Position numbers and translations under genes: made by a program. The notes beneath the pieces are model-generated. The model was not told the DNA's origin. It saw only the letters and a program-made list of their open reading frames with translations, and searched no databases. 64,000 nt of DNA from CAIKMD01 sp963729935 (lineage in GTDB: Bacteria > Pseudomonadota > Alphaproteobacteria > ATCC43930 > CGMCC-115725): NCBI GenBank assembly GCA_963729935.1, contig CAVSPW010000004.1, positions 310,001 to 374,000 of the forward strand, given 5' to 3'. Positions 1 through 8,092 of the stretch are shown here, piece by piece. Every line of letters begins with the position of its first letter. The stretch's first letter is position 1.

Positions 1-794
1 GGGTCGGGCCGCGACGGCCCGCCGCGCGCGCGCAGCTCCGCGAGGAAGCGATCGAGCATTCCCTGCAACGCGCCTACGGCCGCATTGGCGACCCCGGCGG
101 CAAAGACGAGGCCGAAGGGCAGGCGGTAGAGCGAAGAATGATTCGCCGCTTGTCCCGGCCCTTTGCAATCGAAGATCTCGGTCATGCGATGCGCGCGGTG
201 CTTGGGGACGAACACGTCCTTGACGACGACGTCGTGGCTTCCGGTCGCCTTCAGTCCGGCGACGTGCCACGTGTCGACGATCTCGAAATCCCGTCGCGGC
301 ACCAGCATCAGATAATCGCCCTCCGGCGGCGGCCCTGAGCCGCCGCCGAGGAGAGCCCAGCCCGCATGCGCACAGCCGCTCGCATAGCGCCACCGGCCGC
401 TGAGGCGGAATCCGCCCTCGACCGGAATCGCCGCGCCCGAGCGTCGCAGCGCGCAGCAGACCAGGGTCGAATCGTCGCTTCCCCAGACTTCCGCGCCGGC
501 GCGGTCGTCGAAGAGCGCCACCGCCCAGGGAATGATCCCCAATACGCCGACGAGCCAGGCGGTCGACATGTCGCCTTCGGCGACCGCCATTTCGGCCTCG
601 TAGAGCACCGTGGGCGCCAATTCAAATCCGCCCCAGCGCTTGGGCTGCAATGCGCGGAAGACGCCTGCTTCCTTGAGCGCGGCAATGATCGATGGGGGCA
701 CGCGGCGCTCTCGCGCGCCCTCGGCCGACGCCGCGGCGATCGCCGGAACCAAGGCGCACACGCGGCGCAGCATTTCAGTCGGATCGAAACCCAT
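1..794 (-). CDS. acyl-CoA dehydrogenase-fold flavin monooxygenase, N-terminal part
   Basis: This gene is truncated by the window's left end, and about 264 residues are visible from an ATG at 794. The protein begins MGFDPTEMLRRVCALVPAIA and has the helical N-terminal and beta-barrel middle domains of the acyl-CoA dehydrogenase fold. Visible stretches are LQPKRWGGFEL (about residues 49-59), FRLSGRWRYASGCAHAGWAL (about 129-148) and the barrel segment WHVAGLKATGSHDVVVKDVF (about 177-196). The W.YASG and GLKATGS patterns are those of the monooxygenase branch (HsaA, HpaH/C2 and DszC relatives), which uses reduced flavin from a separate reductase to hydroxylate aromatic or related substrates. The substrate cannot be read here, and the C-terminal domain is missing. 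It is divergent from hppA with a 173-bp gap. No strong ribosome binding site precedes the chosen start. Confidence 0.8.
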   Translation of the reverse strand, partial: MGFDPTEMLRRVCALVPAIAAASAEGARERRVPPSIIAALKEAGVFRALQPKRWGGFELAPTVLYEAEMAVAEGDMSTAWLVGVLGIIPWAVALFDDRAGAEVWGSDDSTLVCCALRRSGAAIPVEGGFRLSGRWRYASGCAHAGWALLGGGSGPPPEGDYLMLVPRRDFEIVDTWHVAGLKATGSHDVVVKDVFVPKHRAHRMTEIFDCKGPGQAANHSSLYRLPFGLVFAAGVANAAVGALQGMLDRFLAELRARGGPSRPD

Positions 795-967
795 GCCGGA
801 TGGCCGCCTATCTCTGCCAAGCCTTTGAAAGACGCGATATCTCGTCGGTATTAAGTATAAGGCCCAACCGCGACGACGTACAATCCGGCGTTGCCTCGGC
901 GGCGCGCATCTGGCATGGTCCGCGCGCTTTTTAAGCGGGATCAATTCTTGGGTAAAGGACAAGAGAA

Positions 968-3061
968 ATGAACATGGCCTATTGGCTGGTCGTTGGCGCG
1001 GGCGTGCTTGCAATTCTTTATGGGCTGGTGACGAGCCGGCAGGTGCTGGCCTCGAGCCCCGGAACCGAGCGTATGCAAGAAATCGCGGCCGCGATCCAGG
1101 AAGGCGCGCGCGCCTATCTCAACCGGCAATATCGCACCATCGCCATCGCCGGCGCGGTCATCTTCATCATCTTGTTCGCGACCTTGGGCTGGCGCTCCGG
1201 TTTGGGCTTTTTGATCGGGGCGGTGCTGTCGGGTTCGGCCGGCTACATCGGCATGAACGTTTCGGTGCGCGCCAATGTGCGCACCGCGCAAGCCGCGCGC
1301 GACGGGCTCGCGGCAGGCCTGAACCTCTCCTTCAAGGCGGGGGCGGTCACCGGCATGCTGGTCGTGGGCCTGGGGCTCCTCGGCGTGTCGCTCTATTACA
1401 TCTTCCTGCGCTCGACCCTTCCGGCAGACAACCCGCGGCCGATTCTCGAGGCGCTGGTGGCGCTTTCCTTCGGCGCGTCGCTGATCTCGATCTTCGCGCG
1501 CCTGGGCGGCGGCATCTTCACCAAAGGCGCCGATGTCGGCGCCGATCTCGTCGGCAAGGTCGAAGCCGGGATTCCCGAGGACGATCCGCGCAATCCCGCC
1601 GTGATCGCCGACAATGTCGGCGACAATGTCGGCGATTGCGCCGGCATGGCCGCGGATCTGTTCGAGACCTATGCGGTCACCGTGGTGGCGACCATGCTGC
1701 TCGCCGCGATCTATTTTGCCGGCGCGGCGCGCGACACGATGCTGCTGTTCCCGCTCCTCGTCGGCGCCGTGTGCATCGTCGCCTCGGTGATCGGCACCTA
1801 TTTCGTGCGCCTGGGTTCGAGCGGCAACATCATGGCGGCCCTCTACAAGGGCCTCATCACCGCGGGCGCGCTGTCGGCGCTCGCGATCGCGGGCGTCGTT
1901 TCGCAGACGATCGGCTTCGGCGCTCAACTCCAGATGAGCACGGGCGCGATGATCAGCGGCAGCGCGATCTATTGCTGTTCGATCACCGGCTTGGTCGTCA
2001 CCGGCCTCTTGGTGTGGATCACCGAGTATTACACCTCGACGGAATACCGTCCGGTGCGCTCGATCGCGCAAAGCTCGACGACCGGTCACGGCACGAACGT
2101 GATCCAAGGCTTGGCGATCTCGATGGAGGCCACCGCGCTGCCCGTGCTCGTGATCTGCGCCGGCATCCTGGTATCCTTCTTGTTCGCCGGTCTGTTCGGT
2201 ATTGCGATCGCGGCGACGACGATGCTGGCGCTGGCCGGCATGATCGTCGCGCTCGACGCGTACGGGCCGGTAACCGATAACGCGGGCGGCATCGCCGAAA
2301 TGGCGGATCTGCCGCGCGACGTGCGCAAGACCACCGACGCGCTCGACGCCGTCGGCAACACGACGAAGGCGGTGACCAAAGGCTATGCCATCGGCTCCGC
2401 GGGGCTTGCCTCCTTGGTCCTGTTCGCCGCCTACACCGAGGACCTGCACCATTATTTCACCAACCTCAATGTCGACTTCACCTTGCAGAATCCTTACGTC
2501 GTGATCGGCCTCTTCATCGGTGGCCTGCTGCCCTATCTCTTTGCGGCGCTCGGCATGACCGCGGTCGGCCGCGCGGCCGGCTCGGTCGTCGTCGAAGTGC
2601 GGCGCCAGTTCAAGGAGATCAAGGGGATCATGGAGGGAACGGCCAAGCCCGATTACGGCCGTGCCGTCGATCTGCTGACCAAGGCCGCGATCAAAGAGAT
2701 GATGGTGCCCTCGCTGCTGCCGGTACTCGCGCCAATCGTGCTCTACTTCGTGGTCGATCTCATCGCCGGCCAGGCCGCAGGCTTCGCCGCACTGGGCGCG
2801 ATGCTGCTCGGCACGATCGTCACCGGGATCTTCGTTGCCATCTCGATGACGTCGGGCGGCGGCGCCTGGGACAATGCCAAGAAATACATCGAGGAGGGTC
2901 ATTACGGCGGCAAGGGATCGGATGCCCACAAGGCGGCCGTGACCGGCGACACGGTCGGCGATCCCTACAAGGACACCGCCGGTCCCGCGGTGAATCCGAT
3001 GATCAAGATCACCAATATCGTGGCGATTCTGCTTTTGGCGATTCTGGCCGCGTCGCACTGA
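968..3061 (+). CDS. hppA: K+-independent H+-translocating membrane pyrophosphatase
   Basis: This 697-residue polytopic inner-membrane pump couples pyrophosphate hydrolysis to H+ export. The catalytic block is intact: DVGADLVGKVEAGIPEDD near residue 192 and the Asp-rich ADNVGDNVGDCAGMAADLFE near 214. A second Asp/Lys cluster near the C-terminus (GDTVGDPYKDTAGPAVNP) coordinates Mg-PPi in the family. The motif GNTTKAVTKGYAIGSAGLAS carries Lys where K+-dependent enzymes have Ala, so this belongs to the K+-independent subclass. The length is typical of the family. The ATG at 968 (MNMAYWLVVG) starts directly at the first membrane segment. The gene stands alone, divergent from the flavoprotein at the left end and convergent with bamE. 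A long open frame on the opposite strand is only its composition shadow. Confidence 0.97.
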   Translation: MNMAYWLVVGAGVLAILYGLVTSRQVLASSPGTERMQEIAAAIQEGARAYLNRQYRTIAIAGAVIFIILFATLGWRSGLGFLIGAVLSGSAGYIGMNVSVRANVRTAQAARDGLAAGLNLSFKAGAVTGMLVVGLGLLGVSLYYIFLRSTLPADNPRPILEALVALSFGASLISIFARLGGGIFTKGADVGADLVGKVEAGIPEDDPRNPAVIADNVGDNVGDCAGMAADLFETYAVTVVATMLLAAIYFAGAARDTMLLFPLLVGAVCIVASVIGTYFVRLGSSGNIMAALYKGLITAGALSALAIAGVVSQTIGFGAQLQMSTGAMISGSAIYCCSITGLVVTGLLVWITEYYTSTEYRPVRSIAQSSTTGHGTNVIQGLAISMEATALPVLVICAGILVSFLFAGLFGIAIAATTMLALAGMIVALDAYGPVTDNAGGIAEMADLPRDVRKTTDALDAVGNTTKAVTKGYAIGSAGLASLVLFAAYTEDLHHYFTNLNVDFTLQNPYVVIGLFIGGLLPYLFAALGMTAVGRAAGSVVVEVRRQFKEIKGIMEGTAKPDYGRAVDLLTKAAIKEMMVPSLLPVLAPIVLYFVVDLIAGQAAGFAALGAMLLGTIVTGIFVAISMTSGGGAWDNAKKYIEEGHYGGKGSDAHKAAVTGDTVGDPYKDTAGPAVNPMIKITNIVAILLLAILAASH

Positions 3062-3098
3062 GCGGCGGCGAACACATCAACCTCGGCGGGGCGTGCCC

Positions 3099-3599
3099 TC
3101 AGGGGCCCCCGCCTGGATTGGGTCCGCCCGGCGTTCCGGCTTTCGAATTGTTGAACTTGCCGAAATTGCCGATCAACTGCTCGAGGAAGGTGAACTCGCG
3201 GCCTTGCGCCGGGGTCGCGTTGGGATTGGGCGTCATCGCCTGGGCGTCGTGAAGACCTTTGCGATCGATCGCGGTGACGATGCCCTTGTCGTCGAAATGG
3301 ATGATCACGACCTGCTGGTCGAGCAATTCAGGCTTGAGGAAAGCCACCTGCTTGGTTTCGCGGCTGATGTAGTACCAAGTCCTGTCGTCGAAGGCCGCGG
3401 TGGCCGAAGGCGTGCCGATGAAGCGGACGACCGTCTGCTTGTCGGTGACGCCGGGCTTGACCTTGGCGAGCGCGTCGGGCTTGGGCAGATTGCCGCGGTC
3501 ATCGACCGGGATGCCACACGCCGTCAACGCCGACAGGCCGACGGCCAGTGCCAGAAGCCGTAATTTGCGCCAGGGCGCGGGGAGGGGGGAACGGTTCAT
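3099..3599 (-). CDS. bamE: outer membrane assembly lipoprotein BamE (SmpA/OmlA)
   Basis: This small lipoprotein of the BAM complex helps insert beta-barrel proteins in the outer membrane. A signal peptide ends in the lipobox LTAC|G, with Cys near residue 28 from the ATG at 3599. The SmpA/OmlA core follows: VKPGVTDKQTVVRFIGTPSA, then FDDRTWYYISRE and the strand QVVIIHFDDKGIVTAIDRKG. The tail is Gly/Pro/Asn-rich, as in alphaproteobacterial homologues. Another ATG at 3611 adds MVGS; neither start has a strong ribosome binding site, and the later one gives a compact signal peptide. The gene is divergent from the bc1 chaperone gene with an 83-bp gap, an arrangement common in alphaproteobacteria. 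Confidence 0.93.
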   Translation of the reverse strand: MNRSPLPAPWRKLRLLALAVGLSALTACGIPVDDRGNLPKPDALAKVKPGVTDKQTVVRFIGTPSATAAFDDRTWYYISRETKQVAFLKPELLDQQVVIIHFDDKGIVTAIDRKGLHDAQAMTPNPNATPAQGREFTFLEQLIGNFGKFNNSKAGTPGGPNPGGGP

Positions 3600-3682
3600 C
3601 GAGCCAACCATGCCAATCGCGGGGACCCTGTGTCAATCTTTCCGCTGCCGCAGCGCCGGCGATCGGCTAACCTCGGAAAACC

Positions 3683-4228
3683 ATGTCACTCGCCTCACTG
3701 TTCCGCCGCAACCCGCACCGCGCCGCAGCCCATGCGCTCTACACGCAAATCGTCGCCCGCGCGCGCGATCCCGTGTTTTTCTTGTCCTGGTCGGTGCCGG
3801 ACACGCTCGATGGCCGCTTCGAGTTGATTGCGTTGCATGCCTTTCTTGTCCTTAATCGTCTCAAGGCCGAGCGTGCGGCCAGCGCGGATCTTGCGCAAGA
3901 GCTGTTCGACACGATGTTCGCCGATCTCGATCGCGGCCTGCGCGAGCTCGGGGCAAGCGATATCGGCGTCGGGCGGCACGTCAAGGAAATGGCGAAGAGC
4001 TTTTATGGCCGCATCGTCTCTTATGACCGGGGTCTCGGCGGGCAGGGCGACGAGTTGGCCGAGGCGCTGCGGCGCAACCTCTACGGCACGGTGACGCCGC
4101 CGGCCGAGGCCGTGGCGGCGATCGCGCGCTATATGCGGCGCGAAGTCGCGACCCTTGCCGGGCAGGGGCTCGATAATTTTCTCGCGGGCAAGGTAAGCTT
4201 CGATATACAAGCTACTGGAAATGAATGA
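3683..4228 (+). CDS. ubiquinol-cytochrome c chaperone family protein (CBP3-like)
   Basis: This 181-residue helical protein has the ubiquinol-cytochrome c chaperone domain found in mitochondrial CBP3 and in alphaproteobacterial homologues, where it is linked to assembly of the cytochrome bc1 complex. Supporting stretches are LYTQIVARARDPVFF near the N-terminus, DGRFELIALHAFLVLNRL, then FDTMFADLDRGLRELGASDI, and VGRHVKEMAKSFYGRIVSYD. Its stop overlaps the next start by 8 bp, which suggests translational coupling with yceD. It is the first gene of the run that leads to rpmF-plsX-fabH-ihfA. The family assignment is firm; the exact role in bacteria is inferred from family knowledge. Confidence 0.92.
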   Translation: MSLASLFRRNPHRAAAHALYTQIVARARDPVFFLSWSVPDTLDGRFELIALHAFLVLNRLKAERAASADLAQELFDTMFADLDRGLRELGASDIGVGRHVKEMAKSFYGRIVSYDRGLGGQGDELAEALRRNLYGTVTPPAEAVAAIARYMRREVATLAGQGLDNFLAGKVSFDIQATGNE

Positions 4229-4739
4229 TTTTTTAGAATTCAGCCGACCGGTCGATGTGATGCGGCTGCGTCCCGGCGGGTCGAGCTACGAGATCGCGGC
4301 CTCGGCCGAGGAATGCGCTGCGCTCGCACGCCGGTTTGATCTGCTGACGCTGGACCGCCTCACGGCGCGGGTGGAGCTGAAGCCGGTGGCGGGCGGGTTC
4401 TACCGGCTGACGGCGGCGCTCGAAGCGGCGTTGGCTCAAGCCTGCATCATCACCCTTGAGCCTGTCGCAAGCCGGGTCGAGGAAACCTTTTCGTTGCTCT
4501 ATGGCGCGCTCGACCTGCAGGAAGAGGTGTTGCTCGACGGCGTGAGCGAGACCGTCGAGCCGCTGGAGGGCGGCATCGTCGATATCGGCGAAGCGGTGGC
4601 GCAGCAGCTTTCGCTCGCTCTCGACCCGTTTCCGCGCGCCCCGAGCGCGTCGCTGGATGGGGCGTCTGCCGCATCCGAGCCGCCGCTCGACTCGCCCTTT
4701 GCCGCGCTGGCCAAGTTGCGCCAAGGGCGGGAGGGCTGA
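4221..4739 (+). CDS. DUF177 / YceD family protein
   Basis: This 172-residue YceD-family protein is nearly always encoded just before rpmF, as here. In plants and some bacteria the family is linked to 23S rRNA accumulation; its bacterial role is not settled. Visible family features are the central beta region with ARVELKPVAGGFYRLTAALEA, the acidic strand LDLQEEVLLDGVSE, and DIGEAVAQQLSLALDPFPRAP, which matches the conserved D.G....E.L.L.L...PR block. The two Cys of the usual CxRCL motif are not retained: the corresponding segment reads QACIITLEPV. It overlaps the upstream chaperone gene by 8 bp and lies 88 bp before rpmF. Confidence 0.88.
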   Translation: MNDFLEFSRPVDVMRLRPGGSSYEIAASAEECAALARRFDLLTLDRLTARVELKPVAGGFYRLTAALEAALAQACIITLEPVASRVEETFSLLYGALDLQEEVLLDGVSETVEPLEGGIVDIGEAVAQQLSLALDPFPRAPSASLDGASAASEPPLDSPFAALAKLRQGREG

Positions 4740-4827
4740 ACCGTTCCGCGCCAACGAGGTTGCAAGAGCCCCGGTTTTTGGGTAGTTACCTGCGCTTGTT
4801 CCCGAGGGTCGTTAAGGATCTTTCGCC

Positions 4828-5016
4828 ATGGCCGTTCCAAAGAAGAAGACATCGAAATCCCGCCGCAATATGCGGCGCGCGCATCACGCCCTGCCGCCCT
4901 CGAGCTTCGTCGAATGCTCCAATTGCGGCGAGATGAAGCGCCCGCATCATATCTGCAAGGCTTGCGGTCATTACGGCGACCGCGAAGTGACGGCGGTCGC
5001 AGCCGAGACCGCGTGA
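4828..5016 (+). CDS. rpmF: 50S ribosomal protein L32
   Basis: This 62-residue large-subunit ribosomal protein starts MAVPKKKTSKSRRNMRRAHH, which is the L32 signature. A four-cysteine zinc ribbon follows (CSNCGEMKRPHHICKACG), so this is the zinc-binding form. A purine-rich AAGGAT lies before the ATG. The order yceD-rpmF-plsX-fabH is the classical operon linking ribosome and phospholipid synthesis. Confidence 0.98.
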   Translation: MAVPKKKTSKSRRNMRRAHHALPPSSFVECSNCGEMKRPHHICKACGHYGDREVTAVAAETA

Positions 5017-5041
5017 GCGCCGGCGCCGGGGGCGCGCAGGA

Positions 5042-6097
5042 GTGAGCGACCGCATCGTCGTCGCGCTCGATGCCATGGGGGGCGATCGAGCTCCCGACAT
5101 GATCGTCAAAGGCGCGGCGATCGCGCTCCAACGTTTTCCACAAATCGAATTCCTGCTCTTCGGCGCCGAGCGCCGGATCCGGCCGCTGCTCGACAAGCTG
5201 CCGGTTCTGGCTGCGCGCAGCACCATCCGGCACACGGACGATTTCATTACCGGCGACGCGAAGCCTTCGACCGCGTTGCGCAGCGGCCGCAATTCGTCGA
5301 TGCGCCTGGCGCTCGACGCGGTGGCGGCGGGCGAGGCGGGCTGCGCGGTCTCGGCAGGCAATACCGGCGCGTTGATGGCGATGGCGAAATTCGCGCTCAA
5401 GACCCTGCCGGGCATCGATCGGCCGGCGATCGCCACGTTCTTTCCGACCAAGCGCGGCGAAAGCGTGATGCTCGACCTCGGCGCGAATGTCGAATGCGAT
5501 GCCGAGAATCTGGTGCAGTTCGCCTTGATGGGCGAGGTGTTCGCGCGCACCGTGCTGGGCTTGGCGCGGCCTACGGTTGGGCTGCTCAATATCGGGTCCG
5601 AAGAATTGAAGGGCAATGATGCCGTGCGCGGCGCCGCGTTGCGCCTGAGGACCGACGGCTCGCCGATCAATTTTCACGGCTATGTCGAAGGCGACGAGAT
5701 CGGCTCCGGCGCCGTCGACGTGATCGTCACCGACGGCTTCACCGGCAACGTCGCGCTCAAGACGGCAGAGGGCACAGCGAAGCTCTTCATGGATTTCGTG
5801 CGTTCCGCCTTCACCAGCTCGCTCGCCGCCCGGCTGGGGTATATCTTTGCCAAGCCCGCGCTCAAGAAGCTGCGCGAACGGCTCGATGTCCGGCGGTACA
5901 ACGGCGCCGTGTTCCTTGGGCTCGACGGGATCGCCGTCAAGAGTCACGGCGGCACCGACGAGGAGGGCTTCGCCAGCGCGATCGCCGTCGGCGTCGACAT
6001 GTGCCTCAACGGCTTTCTCGAAAAGATTCGCGACGATATCGCGCGCATGAGCGCGATTGCGGATTCCTCGGAAAAAACCCAGACGGCAGTTCTCTGA
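5042..6097 (+). CDS. plsX: phosphate acyltransferase PlsX
   Basis: This enzyme makes acyl-phosphate from acyl-ACP, the first step of the PlsX/PlsY route to phosphatidic acid; it is a peripheral membrane protein. The start is GTG at 5042, preceded by CAGGAG. The protein begins SDRIVVALDAMGGDRAPDMI and shows the conserved blocks ALDAVAAGEAGCAVSAGNTG (near residue 93), FFPTKRG, LDLGANVEC, and LLNIGSEELKGNDAVR. Its C-terminal part has VIVTDGFTGNVALKTAEG and the GIAVKSHGG..E.GF block. The length of 351 residues is typical. It is followed after 1 bp by fabH, consistent with one transcript. Confidence 0.97.
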   Translation: MSDRIVVALDAMGGDRAPDMIVKGAAIALQRFPQIEFLLFGAERRIRPLLDKLPVLAARSTIRHTDDFITGDAKPSTALRSGRNSSMRLALDAVAAGEAGCAVSAGNTGALMAMAKFALKTLPGIDRPAIATFFPTKRGESVMLDLGANVECDAENLVQFALMGEVFARTVLGLARPTVGLLNIGSEELKGNDAVRGAALRLRTDGSPINFHGYVEGDEIGSGAVDVIVTDGFTGNVALKTAEGTAKLFMDFVRSAFTSSLAARLGYIFAKPALKKLRERLDVRRYNGAVFLGLDGIAVKSHGGTDEEGFASAIAVGVDMCLNGFLEKIRDDIARMSAIADSSEKTQTAVL

Positions 6098-6098
6098 A

Positions 6099-7073
6099 AT
6101 GGGTTTCCGCGCGCAGGTTTTGGGCTGTGGCGGCTATTTGCCCGAGCGTGTCGTCACCAACGCGGATCTCGCGAAGACTCTCGATACCTCGGATGAATGG
6201 ATCGTCCAGCGCACAGGAATCCGCCAGCGCCATATCGCGGCGCCGGGCGAATACACCTCGCATCTGGCGATCGAAGCCGCCAAGCGCGCGCTGGCGGCCG
6301 CCGGCGTCGCGGCGGCGGATGTCGACCTCATCGTGCTGGCGACTTCGACGCCCGACAACACCTTTCCGGCAACCGCCGTCAAGGTTCAGGCCGCGTTGGG
6401 CGTGAACGCCGGCGCCGCGTTCGACGTCCAGGCGGTATGCTCGGGCTTCGTCTATGCGCTTGCGACGGCCGACAATTTCATTCGTGCCGGCCAATCGAAG
6501 ACGGCGTTGGTGATCGGCGCAGAGACCTTCTCGCGCATTCTCGATTGGCAGGATCGCGGCACCTGCGTGCTCTTCGGCGACGGCGCCGGGGCGATCGTGC
6601 TGCGCGCCGCGCCATCGAATGGCAGCGTCGCGGAGCGTGGTATCTTGTCGACCCATCTGCGCTCCGATGGCCGCCATCATGATCTCCTTTATGTCGATGG
6701 GGGCGTTTCGACGACCGGGACGGCGGGCTTGTTGCGGATGGAAGGCAAGGAAGTATTCCGCCATGCCGTCCAATGCCTGGCCGCGGTGGTCGACGAGGCC
6801 CTTGGCGCCAACGGGCTCACCGCACGCGACGTGGATTGGCTGGTGCCGCACCAGGCCAATCGCCGCATCATCGATGCGATGGCGCGCAAGCTCGATCTGC
6901 CGGCCGAGAAGGTTGTGCTGACGATCGACCGGCACGCCAACACCTCGGCAGCCTCGGTGCCGCTGGCGCTCGCCGAAGCGGCAGGCGATGGCCGAATCCG
7001 CCCGGGCCAGCTGGTTTTGGTCGAGGCCATGGGGGGTGGTCTCACCTGGGGGGCCGCCTTGATCCGGTGGTAG
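6099..7073 (+). CDS. fabH: beta-ketoacyl-ACP synthase III
   Basis: This thiolase-fold enzyme condenses acetyl-CoA with malonyl-ACP to start fatty acid synthesis. The catalytic triad is visible: Cys in FDVQAVCSGFVYAL (about residue 113), His in DWLVPHQANRRI (about 251) and Asn in RHANTSAASVPLAL (about 281). The N-terminal block DEWIVQRTGIRQRHIAAPGE is characteristic. The ATG at 6099 follows the plsX stop by 1 bp and gives 324 residues, the usual length; a longer frame opening at 6057 would overlap plsX and adds no conserved residues. Confidence 0.97.
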   Translation: MGFRAQVLGCGGYLPERVVTNADLAKTLDTSDEWIVQRTGIRQRHIAAPGEYTSHLAIEAAKRALAAAGVAAADVDLIVLATSTPDNTFPATAVKVQAALGVNAGAAFDVQAVCSGFVYALATADNFIRAGQSKTALVIGAETFSRILDWQDRGTCVLFGDGAGAIVLRAAPSNGSVAERGILSTHLRSDGRHHDLLYVDGGVSTTGTAGLLRMEGKEVFRHAVQCLAAVVDEALGANGLTARDVDWLVPHQANRRIIDAMARKLDLPAEKVVLTIDRHANTSAASVPLALAEAAGDGRIRPGQLVLVEAMGGGLTWGAALIRW

Positions 7074-7165
7074 GCGGCCCATGCTCAAGAAACACGCACA
7101 AGCATCTGTAATTGCAAATTTTCCTGCCGCGGACTAAAGTTTCGCTTAAATGGGGGAGGCGGTAC

Positions 7166-7486
7166 ATGACCGGGCAAACGGTGACTCGGGCGCAACTCAG
7201 CGAGGCCGTCTATCAGGAGGTCGGGCTGTCGCGCAATGAATCCGCGGAACTCGTCGAGACCGTGCTCAACGAGATTTCCGAGGCCTTGGCGCGCGGCGAG
7301 ATGGTCAAGATATCGTCCTTCGGCAGTTTCGCGGTGCGCAAGAAGGGCAGGCGCATCGGCCGCAATCCCAAAACCGGAAAAGAGGTCCCGATCAATCCGC
7401 GCCGCGTGCTCGTCTTTCGGGCCTCGCATGTATTGAAGGACCATATCAACGCCGCGCTGAGCAAACAGAATTCGAGCGCCTCATGA
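7166..7486 (+). CDS. ihfA: integration host factor subunit alpha
   Basis: This is the DNA-bending IHF alpha chain, which pairs with an IhfB encoded elsewhere. The ATG at 7166 (MTGQTVTRAQLSEAVYQEVG) has a strong GGGGGAGG ribosome binding site upstream; an in-frame start at 7112 lacks one and would add 18 unconserved residues. Family blocks are SFGSFAVRKKGRRIGRNPKT and the DNA-intercalating proline arm GKEVPINPRRVLVFRAS. At 106 residues the length is typical. It overlaps the merR gene by ATGA (7483-7486), an arrangement widespread in alphaproteobacteria. Confidence 0.96.
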   Translation: MTGQTVTRAQLSEAVYQEVGLSRNESAELVETVLNEISEALARGEMVKISSFGSFAVRKKGRRIGRNPKTGKEVPINPRRVLVFRASHVLKDHINAALSKQNSSAS

Positions 7487-7926
7487 CCGTCAGGATGCCG
7501 GATCTTTTCGGCTCTCCGCCGCGCGCAGCGAGCGCCAGGCGCGCGTCCAAATCGGCCGAGGCGTTCCGCACCATCAGCGAGGTCGCCGACGAACTGGAAG
7601 TCCCGCAACACGTGCTGCGCTTCTGGGAGTTGAAATTTCCTCAGGTGAAGCCCTTGAAGCGTGCCGGCGGGCGGCGCTACTACCGCCCCGACGACGTGGT
7701 GTTGCTCCGGCGCATCCGCCAATGCCTCTATGATCAAGGCTATACGATCAAGGGCGTGCAGAAGCTCTTGCGCGAGGGCGCGCTCAAGACCGAGGACGCG
7801 CCGCGCCCGTCGCCGCCGGCCCCGCTGCCGCGCGCCGGCAAGACCGACAAGCTGCGCGCTTCGCTCCTCGAAATTCGCGACGAGCTGATCGCTCTGCGCG
7901 ATCTCCTCAACAAGATTCCGCGTTAG
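7483..7926 (+). CDS. MerR family transcriptional regulator
   Basis: This 147-residue regulator has a MerR-type winged helix from about residue 27: RTISEVADELEVPQHVLRFW, then the ELKFPQVKP wing, GGRRYYRPDDVVLLRRIRQC and QGYTIKGVQKLLREG. The C-terminal dimerisation helix (RASLLEIRDELIALRDLLNK) is short. No Cys/His metal or drug-binding set is visible. It is translationally coupled to ihfA through the ATGA overlap, a conserved pairing in alphaproteobacteria whose regulatory target is not known to me. Confidence 0.93.
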   Translation: MTVRMPDLFGSPPRAASARRASKSAEAFRTISEVADELEVPQHVLRFWELKFPQVKPLKRAGGRRYYRPDDVVLLRRIRQCLYDQGYTIKGVQKLLREGALKTEDAPRPSPPAPLPRAGKTDKLRASLLEIRDELIALRDLLNKIPR

Positions 7927-7960
7927 GCGCCGGGCGCGGCGCGCCCCTTCGGCCGCAGCG

Positions 7961-7989
7961 TTGCATCCGCGCGCCGCGGTCACTATAGT
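7961..7989 (+). promoter_or_regulatory. sigma-70 promoter of tRNA-Pro
   Basis: A TTGCAT -35 element (7961-7966) and a TATAGT -10 element (7984-7989) are separated by exactly 17 bp, ending 11 bp before the tRNA. The GC-rich stretch between the -10 and the gene resembles a stringent-response discriminator. Confidence 0.7.
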
Positions 7990-8000
7990 CGCCGCCTGGG

Positions 8001-8077
8001 CGGGCAGTAGCGCAGCCTGGTAGCGCATCAGCATGGGGTGCTGAGGGTCGCGAGTTCGAATCTCGCCTGCCCGACCA
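8001..8077 (+). tRNA. tRNA-Pro (anticodon GGG)
   Basis: The acceptor stem CGGGCAG pairs with CTGCCCG, the D-arm is AGCGCAGCCTGGTAGCGCA, and the anticodon stem TCAGC/GCTGA encloses the loop ATGGGGT, giving anticodon GGG. The T-arm contains GTTCGAATC, and the 3' CCA is encoded. The length is 77 nt. Confidence 0.97.
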
Positions 8078-8092
8078 TCTTCACGAGACCGC

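Noticed and set aside
941..3058. A 705-codon open frame antisense to hppA
   Set aside because: Its product is a low-complexity Arg/Asp/His-rich string caused by third-position GC bias opposite a real gene; hppA is fully conserved.
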